Source of the DNA: Avimonoglobus sp965151315
GTDB taxonomy: Bacteria; Bacillota; Clostridia; UBA1381
Direction of reading: 5' to 3'
DNA length: 48,165 nucleotides
Assembly: GCA_965151315.1 (NCBI GenBank)
Contig: CBCTZG010000011.1
Coordinates: forward strand, 1 to 48,165
The position numbers and the translations under genes were made by a program. Positions 28,538 through 37,006 of the stretch are shown here, one piece after another (within the stretch, counting starts at the first letter, position 1; the number at the start of each line of letters is the position of its first letter). Under the pieces are notes generated by a model. That model did no database searches, was not told the DNA's origin, and saw nothing but the letters and a program-made list of their open reading frames with translations.

Positions 28538-30502
28538 ATGGATTTTTTAAAAAATAATGCACGGTTTTCTTTTAATTATGGAGATCAAAATGCATGGGAT
28601 TGTACATATACAAAAGAGATACAAGCACATGAAGACAGCGTTGTAACGGTATATCTGTTTGAAGATGGGTTAAAGATTACCAATATTGCAAGGAAGTATG
28701 GCAGTTTTGGGGCTTATGAGTGGGTAAACTGGTTTGAAAATATAGGAGATCATCCCACTAAAATGATTTCAGATTTATGTGACTGCGATTGTGATTTTCA
28801 GCTGGAACATGCGCAAGCAAAAAAATGGGAAGTATGGATGGCTGATAAAGCGGATTATACACAAATATACGCGCCGCATGGATCCGATTGGTCAGGAAAA
28901 GAATTTGTGTGTGATCTTGGTGCATACGGGATTGACGGATATTCCAATATGCTTTTGGCCGGTGAAACGAGAAGCTATAAAACGAGTGGTGGCCGTTCCA
29001 GCGAAGCGCAGGCGCCATTTTTCAATATTCATTATCGTGGGAAAGGGATTATTACTGCGATAGGCTGGACAGGACAGTGGAACTGTGATATTTTACGGAA
29101 AACAGAGTCGGTGCAAATTAAATCCAAAATTGAGCACACCCACTTTTACCTATATCCCGGTGAAAAATTCAGGACAGCCTCTGTTGTGGTTATGCCATAT
29201 ACCGGAAGTGTAATAGAATCTCAAAACCAATGGAGAAGGCTTGTAAAGGAGCAATTTTCAATTATTGGACAACCGGGAAGAGAAGAAATAGTGCCATTTT
29301 GCATTGATATGTGGGGAAGTGTGCGCACAAAGGATATTTTGGAACGCATTGATTTAATCAAGAAGAATAAAGTTCCGATTGAGTATCTGTGGATAGATGC
29401 TGGCTGGTATGGTACTAGCACACAAGAATCTCATGATGCGTTTGATGGGGACTGGGGAGAATATACTGGCGATTGGCGTGTCAATCTTAACAGCCATCCG
29501 GATGGATTTCGGGAAGTTGCAGCGGCTCTGGAAGATGCTGGTTTAAAGTTTATGTTGTGGTTTGAGCCGGAGCGGGTGAAAGAGCGGACACCAATTTTTC
29601 AAGAGCATCCTGAATGGATTCTTTCGTATCCGGAAGGTGATAATTACCTTTTAAATTTAGGAAATGAGCAAGCGTGGCGGTATTGTTTTGACATTTTGAG
29701 TGATTTAATAGAAAAATTGAATATTAGATGTTATCGTCAGGATTTCAATATGGATCCCCTTATATACTGGCTTCATAACGACGAGCCTGACCGCCGGGGA
29801 ATTACTGAAATTAAGCACATAAATGGACTGTATCGCCTATGGGATGCCCTGCTTGAACGTTTCCCGTATTTAACTATAGATAATTGTGCCTCCGGCGGGC
29901 GCAGGATTGACATTGAAACGCTTCGGCGCAGTGTTCCGCTCTGGAGGAGTGATGCGCAATGTCCGGCAAATTATCCGCCAGAGATAGCACAAATACACAA
30001 TATGTCTTTTTCGGCGTGGATTCCTTATTCCGGTACCGGCACCGGAAGAGAATATGACGAGTATCGGATACGCAGCGCTTATGGCGGGGGGCTTGTTTTG
30101 AATTATTTTAATATAGAAAAGAATACCCCTGCGATAGATGCAGAGCGGCTTGAATGGTTGAAAAAATATAGTATGGAATATTTGCGTATACGTCCATATT
30201 TTTATGGAGATATTTATCCGCTTACGACTATATCAGAAAAGGAGGATATATGGTCAGCCGTCCAGTTTGACCGGCCGGCGCATGACGATGGAATGATTCA
30301 GGTCTTCAAAAGGGCAGAATCGCCTTACAAAAGCGCATCTTTTTTGCTTGGCGGCATAGACCCGTATAGCTGTTATTTGTTTACAGACATTGATGGAGAG
30401 GAATTTACAATAACGGGGCAGGATCTGATAAAAAAAGGATTTTTGGTTCAAATAGAAGAAAAACGGGTTGCTAAAATATATATTTATAAAAAAATACAAT
30501 AA
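28538..30502 (+). CDS. GH36 alpha-galactosidase
   Basis: A 654-aa cytoplasmic enzyme that hydrolyses terminal alpha-galactosides. ATG 28538 follows AAGGAGG. The N-terminal super-sandwich domain (about 1-240) precedes a TIM barrel with IDMWGS, EYLWIDAGWYG (about 285-295), KFMLWFEPERV, and NLGNEQAWRYCFDIL. YRQDFNMDP (about 402-410) carries the nucleophile Asp. LWRSDAQCP (about 468-476), after the glycine-rich NCASGGRRID, carries the acid/base Asp. The C-terminal beta domain completes the normal layout, slightly shorter than the usual 700-730 aa. It is only distantly similar to the compact GH36 at 22412, so the two probably act on different linkages or acceptors. The AraC regulator upstream is its likely controller. 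Confidence 0.93.
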   Translation: MDFLKNNARFSFNYGDQNAWDCTYTKEIQAHEDSVVTVYLFEDGLKITNIARKYGSFGAYEWVNWFENIGDHPTKMISDLCDCDCDFQLEHAQAKKWEVWMADKADYTQIYAPHGSDWSGKEFVCDLGAYGIDGYSNMLLAGETRSYKTSGGRSSEAQAPFFNIHYRGKGIITAIGWTGQWNCDILRKTESVQIKSKIEHTHFYLYPGEKFRTASVVVMPYTGSVIESQNQWRRLVKEQFSIIGQPGREEIVPFCIDMWGSVRTKDILERIDLIKKNKVPIEYLWIDAGWYGTSTQESHDAFDGDWGEYTGDWRVNLNSHPDGFREVAAALEDAGLKFMLWFEPERVKERTPIFQEHPEWILSYPEGDNYLLNLGNEQAWRYCFDILSDLIEKLNIRCYRQDFNMDPLIYWLHNDEPDRRGITEIKHINGLYRLWDALLERFPYLTIDNCASGGRRIDIETLRRSVPLWRSDAQCPANYPPEIAQIHNMSFSAWIPYSGTGTGREYDEYRIRSAYGGGLVLNYFNIEKNTPAIDAERLEWLKKYSMEYLRIRPYFYGDIYPLTTISEKEDIWSAVQFDRPAHDDGMIQVFKRAESPYKSASFLLGGIDPYSCYLFTDIDGEEFTITGQDLIKKGFLVQIEEKRVAKIYIYKKIQ

Positions 30503-30901
30503 AAACACAAAAGTGCAAAATTGTCAAACCTTTAGTAAATTTTAATGGAACTATAAATAAAGGGAGATTATGCGCTTTAAATCAAGAGAATATTACGTAT
30601 TTTAAAGAGTTATACAGTATAAAGGTCGCCATTGTATAAATACAATGGCGACCTTTACGGCGTATTCTGGAGGTTTGGATTTTTTTTCAGTAAATATTAT
30701 AACAATGAGCTGCTCTGATGCATGAAGGATATGTGTGGGGCAGAAATCATCTTATTGGCAGCGGCAGAAATGGCAGACTTAATTCAAGTGGGAGAATATA
30801 GTTATTGAAGTGAAAAAGATAAATTATAACGGTGATATCTAATAATTATCTATTATTTTAAAATATCAGTGTTTTCTGTCGTTTTACCGCTGGCAATTAA
30901 A
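30503..30901. other. 399-base gap with one long stem-loop, no gene
   Basis: Low-complexity AT-rich DNA after the GH36 gene. It holds the stem-loop at 30620-30657 and a possible remnant micro-frame at 30722 (28 codons, MKDMCGAEIILLAAAEMADL at its start) without a clear family. No RNA gene or full-length coding sequence is recognised. It marks the border between the AT-rich accessory DNA and the GC-richer housekeeping part. Confidence 0.6.
30620..30657. terminator. 17-bp perfect stem-loop, terminator-like
   Basis: 30620-30636 pairs perfectly with 30641-30657 around a 4-nt loop (TAAA). The stem ends in AAAGG/CCTTT but is not followed by a real T run, so it could be a terminator for either direction or another element. 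It lies between convergent units: GH36 from the left and the AbrB-like gene from the right. Confidence 0.5.
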
Positions 30902-31081
30902 TTATCCCGCGAATCCCAGCCGTTGTGCAAGATCCAGAATAGCGTGGCAAAAGGCTTGTTCGTCAGTCAATGTTGTCTCCAGGGGGTCTCCTTCCCGGAT
31001 CCGCATCGTGCGCCGGATTTCCTTGGGGATCACTACGCGGCCAAGGTCGTCGATTCTTCTTACAATACCTGTTGCTTTCAT
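30902..31081 (-). CDS. 59-aa AbrB/SpoVT-like DNA-binding protein
   Basis: A short gene encoding the AbrB-type swapped-hairpin DNA-binding domain. ATG 31081 has GGAGG seven bases upstream. Residues 1-35 closely follow the SpoVT consensus (MKATGIVRRIDDLGRVVIPK, then EIRRT.RIREGDPLE). After residue 35 it departs to TTLTDEQAFCHAILDL and stops at 59. SpoVT is about 180 aa with a GAF-like sensor domain, so this protein lacks the sensor and may be a free-standing repressor or a relic. AbrB-type domains dimerise and contact DNA through conserved Arg residues, all present here. It is convergent to the GH36 gene and divergent from spoIVA, with 218 bases between. Confidence 0.8.
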   Translation of the reverse strand: MKATGIVRRIDDLGRVVIPKEIRRTMRIREGDPLETTLTDEQAFCHAILDLAQRLGFAG

Positions 31082-31299
31082 AAAATTCCTCCAATATTTA
31101 AAAACTTGTTATGTAACTCTATTATTTGTGGTTTGTTGGATTTTATACAATTTTTTTGTGAAATCTGGGATACTGTGTCGAAATTCCCAGATCAAATTTT
31201 GTGCATAAAAATCTTCAATTTTTTCTGCATAAAAAAATCATTCCCCACATAGATATGTATAAAACATGTACCAAACGAAATCAAAAGGAGGATACAGCA

Positions 31300-32778
31300 G
31301 TGGAGGAGTATAATATATATCAGGACATCGCCGAGCGGTCCGGCGGCGATGTGTATATTGGCGTAGTGGGCCCGGTGCGTACAGGGAAATCAACATTTAT
31401 TAAGCGGTTTATGGATCTTTTGGTGATACCGAATATCGGGAACGTATACCAGGCGGAGCGTACCCGTGACGAGCTTCCCCAGTCCGCCGCAGGCCGGACA
31501 ATCATGACCACGGAGCCGAAGTTTATCCCCAATGAGGCCGTGGCTATCGCCCTGGGAGACAACGCCAGCCTCAAGGTGCGGATGATTGACTGTGTGGGCT
31601 ATATTGTCAATGGTTCCCTAGGCTATATTGAAGAGGATACCCCGCGGATGGTAAACACGCCCTGGTACGACCACCCCATCCCATTTTACGAGGCGGCTGA
31701 GCTGGGCACAAAAAAGGTTATTACGGAGCATTCCACCATTGGTCTGGTGGTAACCACAGACGGCAGTATTACAGAAATTGACCGGGAAGATTATGTAGAA
31801 GCGGAAAACCGGGTGATTGATGAGCTGAAAGCTATTAACAAGCCCTTTATTATCCTTTTGAATTCTGTCTCGCCCCGGTCACAGGCGGCGCAGAGCCTGC
31901 GGGCCGAGCTGGAGCGGAAGCACAACGTCCCGGTAGTGGCCGTAAACTGCGAAGAGCTGAACGCAGAGGACATCAATAAAATTATTGAAACGGTGCTGTT
32001 TGAGTTCCCGATCCGGGAAATCAATATCAATATTCCGGGCTGGGTAGAATCCCTGGGCAAGGAGCATTGGTTGGAGCAGTCTATTTATGATACTGTGCGG
32101 GAAAAGATTGCGGGGGTTGAGAAAATACGCCACACCCGAGGACTGGCCCAGGATTTGTGCCAATGTGAATATGTGAAAAACGCCATGATTGCCGGAATCG
32201 ACCTGGGACAGGGCAATGTGGTCATGGATGTGGTTATGCCGGATGCGCTGTTTTATAAGGTGTTGGGGGAAATGTCCGGCTTTGAGATCGAGAACGAGGA
32301 AAAATTGATCGCGCTGATCCGGGAGCTGGCCCAGGTGAAAGCAGAATATGACAAAGTAGCGTTTGCGCTGCATGAGGTTCGGGAAAAGGGGTATGGCATT
32401 GTGTCTCCCTGTACTGACGAGCTGACCTTAGACGAACCGAAGATCGTCAAGCAGGGCGGCCGGTTCGGTGTAAAGCTGAAGGCATCAGCGCCCAGTATCC
32501 ATATGATCCGGGCAGATATTGAAACCGAGGTCAGCCCTATTGTAGGGACAGAAAAACAGTCGGAAGAGTTAGTGCACTATTTGCTGGAAGAGTTTGAAAC
32601 TGATCCAACGAAGATCTGGGAGTCCAATATTTTTGGGAAATCGTTATATGAGCTGGTGAACGAGGGGCTGCACAACAAGCTTTCCAGAATGCCGGACGAA
32701 TCCCAGTTTAAGCTGCGGGAAACCCTTCAGCGGATCATCAACGAAGGCAGCGGCGGCCTAATCTGCATTATTCTATAG
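31300..32778 (+). CDS. spoIVA: stage IV sporulation protein A (spore coat morphogenetic ATPase)
   Basis: A 492-aa protein, the usual SpoIVA length. GTG 31300 follows AAAAGGAGGAT at about seven bases and begins MEEYNIYQDIAERSGGDVYI. The open frame extends 33 codons further up but without a ribosome binding site. Walker A is GPVRTGKST with the Lys at residue 30. A TRAFAC-type GTPase-like fold follows, and the C-terminus GGLICIIL is the conserved tail that interacts with the forespore membrane anchor. SpoIVA polymerises by ATP hydrolysis around the forespore to form the coat basement layer, so the organism forms spores. Expression is expected from a mother-cell sigma-E promoter, but I could not identify one with confidence. 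Confidence 0.98.
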   Translation: MEEYNIYQDIAERSGGDVYIGVVGPVRTGKSTFIKRFMDLLVIPNIGNVYQAERTRDELPQSAAGRTIMTTEPKFIPNEAVAIALGDNASLKVRMIDCVGYIVNGSLGYIEEDTPRMVNTPWYDHPIPFYEAAELGTKKVITEHSTIGLVVTTDGSITEIDREDYVEAENRVIDELKAINKPFIILLNSVSPRSQAAQSLRAELERKHNVPVVAVNCEELNAEDINKIIETVLFEFPIREININIPGWVESLGKEHWLEQSIYDTVREKIAGVEKIRHTRGLAQDLCQCEYVKNAMIAGIDLGQGNVVMDVVMPDALFYKVLGEMSGFEIENEEKLIALIRELAQVKAEYDKVAFALHEVREKGYGIVSPCTDELTLDEPKIVKQGGRFGVKLKASAPSIHMIRADIETEVSPIVGTEKQSEELVHYLLEEFETDPTKIWESNIFGKSLYELVNEGLHNKLSRMPDESQFKLRETLQRIINEGSGGLICIIL

Positions 32779-32794
32779 GCGCAGGGGAGTCAGT

Positions 32795-33478
32795 ATGAAA
32801 AAATGTTTTTTTGCCGTACTGATGATAACGATGCTGTTTGGCTGCGGGCAAAGCGGAGCAAAAATCAGCGTGGAAAAACGGGAATATGAAACGGATACGG
32901 CAGCTGTCAATATCCAAACCGCCGTCTTTTCCGGGATGCACGACAGTGAATTGCAGGGCCGGATCAACGAAGAGTTAGAAAATGAAATCAATGCATGCCT
33001 GGAGCGATTCACCAAAGAAACAGAACAGGGAGAGAACATTGGCACGGAAAAAAACATTTTTCAAATTACCCAGGAAGTGATGTATAATAAAAATAATTTT
33101 GTCAGCTTGGTCAGCGAGTGTTACATATTTACCGGCGGCGCCCATGGGTCTTCCGACCGGATGCCGCGGAATATCGACTTACAGCAGGGCAAGGTACTGA
33201 AGCTGGCGGATCTGTTTTTGGACGCAGGATATCAGGAAAAACTGACCGGAGAGCTGGAACGGATTTTAGAAGAGCATCCGGACGAATACAGCGATTTGTG
33301 GGAGCCGCCGGTTTTAGGGAGCAGCCAGGAAGAATATTTTTATATTCAGGACGGCGATCTGGTGATATTCTATCCGCCCTATGAGCTTTCCTATTATGCC
33401 AGAGGGTTTGTAGAATTCCGGATCCCGATCAAGGCGTTATCCGGTTATATCAAACCGGAATATATGATTTTAGGGTAG
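32795..33478 (+). CDS. lipoprotein with DUF4163/DUF3298-type domains
   Basis: A 227-aa exported lipoprotein. The signal peptide ends MLFGC, a lipobox with Cys at about residue 17. Residues about 25-110 resemble DUF4163 (RsiV/PdaC-type). Residues about 115-215 resemble DUF3298, including the SLVSECYIFTGGAHGS motif and the late FYIQDGDLVIFYPPYELSYYARG strand. These domains occur in the anti-sigma factor RsiV and in peptidoglycan deacetylase PdaC, where they bind ligands such as lysozyme or glycan. It is 16 bases after spoIVA and probably co-transcribed, ending at the terminator at 33486-33515. A role in the spore or envelope is inferred only from location. Confidence 0.8.
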   Translation: MKKCFFAVLMITMLFGCGQSGAKISVEKREYETDTAAVNIQTAVFSGMHDSELQGRINEELENEINACLERFTKETEQGENIGTEKNIFQITQEVMYNKNNFVSLVSECYIFTGGAHGSSDRMPRNIDLQQGKVLKLADLFLDAGYQEKLTGELERILEEHPDEYSDLWEPPVLGSSQEEYFYIQDGDLVIFYPPYELSYYARGFVEFRIPIKALSGYIKPEYMILG

Positions 33479-33485
33479 CAGAAAA

Positions 33486-33515
33486 ATGCATGCGGCTTGC
33501 CGCATGTATTTTTTT
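33486..33515 (+). terminator. intrinsic terminator after the lipoprotein gene
   Basis: ATGCATGCGG (33486-33495) pairs with CCGCATGTAT (33500-33509, one G:U pair) around CTTG, followed by a T run to 33515. It ends the spoIVA-lipoprotein unit. Confidence 0.85.
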
Positions 33516-33531
33516 GAACCAGGAGGATAAT

Positions 33532-35565
33532 ATGGGGACGAAAACATGGGCCGGATTATGGGCCGGCGCGGCGGCGCTGCTTTGCATGCTGATTTTATAC
33601 GGCGGGGCGGATATGGGGCTTTCGGATAACGGGGATTATAAGCGAATGCTGGATTCGGAAGGAATTTCCTACATCCAGAATGCGGATAATCAGTACTATT
33701 TCCGACGGTATTATCAAATGATTGGAAATGGGGACAGGAAAATAGAAAACCTGGGCCAAGCGCTGAAGGGTCAAAATACGGCGTTTTATGGATCTATCCA
33801 GAATTATTTTGTCAAAGCGGCTAAGGCGCTGAACTATGGATATAACCTGTGTACAGGCCGCCCGCGGGAAAGCTTTGATATTTTTTGGCTTGCGGTGATA
33901 TATATTAGTTTATTTGGAACCGCCGTGTACTGGATATTGTCAGCAATTCAAAAAAGATGGACACAATTTTTTGCTGCGTGTTTAATTTTGTTTATATTTT
34001 GCGACAGCGGCTATATCTTGTATTTCAATTCCTGGTATGGTGAGGCGCTGCAGTTTGTGGCGGTATTTTTAATTTTGGGCAGCGGTATGCGATGGCGGTT
34101 AGAAACGGAGCAAACAGCATGGCTGGTGCTTTTCTATTTGGGCCTTATGCTGTTTGCGGGCGCGAAGCAGGTCAATGTATTGCTGGCCGGGCTGACCGGC
34201 GCAGGAACTGCCGCCCTACAAATAAAATGGGGACATAAAAATAGAATAATTTGGTTATGCGCAGCGGTATTGATTGCTTATTGCGGCTATTCGTATTTGA
34301 GAATTCCGGCGTGGATGAATCGGGATACTTTGTATCAGTCTGTATTTTTTGGAGTGCTGAAAGGGACGGAAAACCCAAAACGGGATTTGGAGGAATTGGG
34401 ATTAGATCCGGCGTATGCGCCATTGGCGGGTACCCATGCCTATCTGGAGGAATATCCGCTCGATGTGCATGGAAAAGCATTTATGGAAGGATTTTATGGG
34501 AAAATCAGCCGTATACGGGTTGCGGGCTACTATTTCCGCCATCCGGGGCGGCTGCTGGAGAAACTGGATATTGCCCTGGCCAACAGCCGGAGCATCCGGC
34601 CTGTGTATCTGGCAAATTCCGCACAGACCTATGGCGGCACGACAGAGCGCTGGGGCTGCTGGAACAGGATACGGGGCTGGTTTTGGCCTTTGTATAGGCT
34701 TTGGCTTGTTTTGCCAGCTATAATTGGTTGGACAGCATACAGTATATACAGATTTGTTTGGGGAAAGGGGAAATGGACGGCCCACTGGGCCGGCGGCTGT
34801 CTTTTGGCCGCTGGGCTATGGATCAATTTTGTGCTGCCTGTGCTGTGCAACGGCGAGGCAGATTTGGCAAAGCATATGATTTTGTACACCCAACTGACGG
34901 ATTTAGCTATTGCTTATGGCATTTTATACGGATCTCAGAATCTGACATCAAAGCGGGGGCTGCTTTGCGCGGCGGCGCTGTTGGTAGGATTTGGAACGGT
35001 CCCGGACAAACAGCCGCTGGTGGAATTTGGGACTTGGAATGGAAAGCCGATCCGGTGGGAAATTGTGAATATGTATGCGGATGGAACGGTAGACCTGGTC
35101 GCCCATACGGTATTGGCGTACCAGGAATTTGATACGGCTGGAGGGAATTTTTGGCATACTAGTTCCCTGCGGCAATGGTTGAACACGGAATTTATACGAT
35201 GCTTTTCGCCCCAGGAGCAAAAACTGCTGGTGCCGGCGGCGCGTAGGGTACTGCTGCCGCAGAGGCAAAGGGATTTGGCGGAAGGCGGATGGCACCCACA
35301 TTACTGGGCATATCCCAAAACGCAGTGCGCGGATATGCAGGACAGCGCATGGTACCACACAGTTTGGGATTTGGTGTCCTTGCCAGACGTGGAGCAGCTC
35401 CAGCAAATGGATATTGCCCATAAAGCGGGATTTTGGCTGACAACGCCGTATTGTCAAGAGAATCATTTGGTCCGTTTTGCTGACGTACAGGGACGGGTTG
35501 CAAATCGGAATGCGCAGGTGGCTGGTGGAATTCGGCCAATCATCCGAATTTTGTGGAAATTTTGA
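33532..35565 (+). CDS. polytopic membrane protein (GT-C-like) fused to a DUF6273-like domain
   Basis: A 677-aa protein. ATG 33532 follows AGGAGG. The open frame reaches back into the terminator, so the earlier start is not used. The N-terminal half has about ten hydrophobic segments. The first extracellular loop contains MGLSDNGDYKRML, the acidic loop signature common in uncharacterised Clostridia GT-C-like membrane proteins. YFNSWYGEALQF follows near residue 165. Residues about 500-677 form a soluble domain of the DUF6273 kind: VEFGTWNGKPIRWEIVNM, LRQWLNTEF, AGFWLTTPYCQ, GGIRPIIRI. DUF6273 is found on many secreted Clostridia proteins, and its ligand is unknown. The combination could be a glycosyltransferase with a carbohydrate- or wall-recognising tail, but catalysis is not proven. 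Confidence 0.65.
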   Translation: MGTKTWAGLWAGAAALLCMLILYGGADMGLSDNGDYKRMLDSEGISYIQNADNQYYFRRYYQMIGNGDRKIENLGQALKGQNTAFYGSIQNYFVKAAKALNYGYNLCTGRPRESFDIFWLAVIYISLFGTAVYWILSAIQKRWTQFFAACLILFIFCDSGYILYFNSWYGEALQFVAVFLILGSGMRWRLETEQTAWLVLFYLGLMLFAGAKQVNVLLAGLTGAGTAALQIKWGHKNRIIWLCAAVLIAYCGYSYLRIPAWMNRDTLYQSVFFGVLKGTENPKRDLEELGLDPAYAPLAGTHAYLEEYPLDVHGKAFMEGFYGKISRIRVAGYYFRHPGRLLEKLDIALANSRSIRPVYLANSAQTYGGTTERWGCWNRIRGWFWPLYRLWLVLPAIIGWTAYSIYRFVWGKGKWTAHWAGGCLLAAGLWINFVLPVLCNGEADLAKHMILYTQLTDLAIAYGILYGSQNLTSKRGLLCAAALLVGFGTVPDKQPLVEFGTWNGKPIRWEIVNMYADGTVDLVAHTVLAYQEFDTAGGNFWHTSSLRQWLNTEFIRCFSPQEQKLLVPAARRVLLPQRQRDLAEGGWHPHYWAYPKTQCADMQDSAWYHTVWDLVSLPDVEQLQQMDIAHKAGFWLTTPYCQENHLVRFADVQGRVANRNAQVAGGIRPIIRILWKF

Positions 35566-35585
35566 TAAAAAAATTAAAAATAATC

Positions 35586-35614
35586 TTTACAAATAATTTG
35601 AAGTATGATATAAT
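35586..35614 (+). promoter_or_regulatory. sigma-A promoter of tRNA-Ala
   Basis: TTTACA (35586-35591), a 17-base spacer and TATAAT (35609-35614), which puts the start of transcription about 20 bases before the tRNA. Confidence 0.8.
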
Positions 35615-35643
35615 AAGCCCGTTTGATAGACAATAGATTATTC

Positions 35644-35719
35644 GGGCGATTAGCTCAGTTGGGAGAGCGCATGCTTCGCATGTATGAGGTCGAGGGTTCG
35701 AATCCCTTATCGTCCACCA
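35644..35719 (+). tRNA. tRNA-Ala (anticodon CGC)
   Basis: A 76-nt cloverleaf with encoded CCA. The acceptor stem GGGCGAT/ATCGTCC has the alanine identity pair G3:U70. The D-arm is GCTCAGTTGGGAGAGC. The anticodon stem is CATGC/GTATG with loop TTCGCAT, so the anticodon is CGC (codon GCG). The T-arm is GAGGGTTCGAATCCCTT. A trail of decayed integrase and transposase fragments begins immediately after the 3' end. Confidence 0.97.
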
Positions 35720-35724
35720 TCACA

Positions 35725-36370
35725 ATCTTTATACGAACCCCGTAAAATGCTGTATTTATCAGTGTTTGCGGGGTTGTTTACTATTTCAATAGTCGACTGT
35801 AGCATTGAATTATCCTGGTTTACTAAGTTATATGTGATACAGATTTTATCTTCATATAAATGGACAGCATGAATAAAGCAGTCTATCATATCTCTATTGT
35901 ACTGCTCGCTATATGCACCTGATTTCCGGCAATATTGGGATAATAAATATTTAATTTGCTTTTCGGACAATTGCGGCTGGCTTGATTTATAGGAACGTCC
36001 ATGATCCACAAACTGCAGGACTGTTAAATACAGAATTTTCATCAGAGCGTCATCGGAAACGAAGGCGCTCTTGGTTTTTGTCACCGTTCGCAGTTGGCGG
36101 TTGAAATCCTCAATAGCGTTTGTCGTATAGATCAGCTTTCGGATTTCCGGCGGGTATTTGAACATAGCGGAAAGCTCGTTCCAGCTGACACGCTGGCTTT
36201 TTACCCAAGCGGATATTTTTTGCCCCATTTTGCTTCAAATTCGTCCAGGGGCAGCAAGGGCAATTTTTCGGCCGCGCCTTGTAAACCGGCTTTAAATCAG
36301 CCGTAAATTGCCTAATGTCCTTGTAGGATACATACCGACTGGAAGAACAGATAGTGTGCACCTCGGTTTT
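35725..36370 (-). pseudogene. decayed IS256 transposase fragment joined to serine recombinase tail
   Basis: Reading the minus strand from about 36370, the sequence matches the C-terminal third of an IS256/mutator transposase: RYVSYKDIRQFTADLKPVYKA, then in other frames LDEFEAKWGKKYP and FKYPPEIRKLIYTTNAIEDF, then TVTKTKSAF. At least two frame changes break it, and the catalytic N-terminal part is missing. After LMKILYLTVL (near 36020) the frame switches without interruption to a different protein, whose MIDCFIHAVHLYEDKICITY resembles the extreme C-terminus of large serine site-specific recombinases. The join is a fossil recombination product next to a tRNA. Confidence 0.75.
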
Positions 36371-36429
36371 CAAGCCGTTCAAAACCGAATGTTGGAGGTT
36401 TACACAATATTTTCTGCACTACCATCAAA

Positions 36430-36642
36430 CAATCCTCCGGATATACATTTACATTCTCTGCGGCATACAAACGCCACCCTGCTAATTGCCGGTGAACCAA
36501 TAGCCGGACAGCCGGCAGGCTGGGACATTCATCGCCAACGGCTACGGGGAATATTTATGCCCATGCGGTTAAAACAGCGGATGAGCTGGCTGCTGAAACG
36601 TTGGCGGACATTTTGAATCCTAGTAAAAGGCGCGCACAGTAG
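36430..36642 (+). pseudogene. tyrosine-recombinase (integrase) C-terminal remnant
   Basis: The plus strand encodes DIHLHSLRHTNATLLIAG, the conserved HxxR box of phage/ICE-type tyrosine integrases. A frameshift follows near 36513-36520, then RLGHSSPTATGNIYAHAVKT, the catalytic Tyr box, continues in another frame to a stop at 36640-36642. The N-terminal core is missing. It is probably the tail of an element that once integrated at the nearby tRNA gene. Confidence 0.8.
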
Positions 36643-36673
36643 AATACTTTCCCAGCTAAAAAAGAGTTGAATC

Positions 36674-36698
36674 GGAGCGGATCTTGCCGCTCCTTTTT
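36674..36698 (+). terminator. intrinsic terminator after integrase remnant
   Basis: GGAGCGG (36674-36680) and CCGCTCC (36687-36693) with loop ATCTTG, followed by TTTTT. It is probably the original terminator of the integrase gene. Confidence 0.75.
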
Positions 36699-36750
36699 GC
36701 TTGATCAGGTATGCAATAAAGGACAAAATGGGTTTTCGAAAATACAGAAA

Positions 36751-36788
36751 TAAAATAACCGCTCAACAAATGGCTTTGTCAAACGGTT
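36751..36788 (-). terminator. terminator-like stem-loop after tRNA-Thr
   Basis: On the minus strand an interrupted stem (AACCG with CGGTT, then ACAAA with TTTGT around GCCA) lies just after the tRNA and is followed by a T-rich stretch. Confidence 0.5.
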
Positions 36789-36793
36789 TTTGT

Positions 36794-36869
36794 TGGAGCT
36801 GGTAATGGGACTCGAACCCGCGGCCTGCGCATTACGAATGCGCTGCTCTACCAACTGAGCTATACCAGC
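36794..36869 (-). tRNA. tRNA-Thr (anticodon CGT)
   Basis: A 76-nt cloverleaf on the minus strand with encoded CCA. The acceptor stem is GCTGGTA/TACCAGC with discriminator T, the D-arm AGCTCAGTTGGTAGAGC, the anticodon stem GCGCA/TGCGC with loop TTCGTAA (anticodon CGT, codon ACG), and the T-arm GCGGGTTCGAGTCCC. Confidence 0.97.
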
Positions 36870-36965
36870 ACATTATTTTACAAATAAAACGATCCGTCAT
36901 TCTGCTAGTGATTCCACGGCATACGTTTAAAACGCGGCTATACAGCAGATGACAGCAACAGCAAA

Positions 36966-36998
36966 GGAAAGAGGGTGAAAGGGATCCACCCTCTACTC
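36966..36998 (-). terminator. terminator of the rpsU-yqeY operon
   Basis: On the minus strand AGAGGGTG (36994-36987 read as complement) pairs with CACCCTCT (36977-36970) and is followed by TTCCTTTG. It lies 13 bases past the yqeY stop. Confidence 0.65.
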
Positions 36999-37006
36999 CG
37001 GCATGT

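Noticed and set aside
30722..30808. 28-codon micro-frame
   Set aside because: It is hydrophobic and short with no ribosome binding site, which is too little evidence for a gene.
30869..31252. 127-codon frame on the plus strand
   Set aside because: It is an antisense shadow of the AbrB-like gene on the minus strand.
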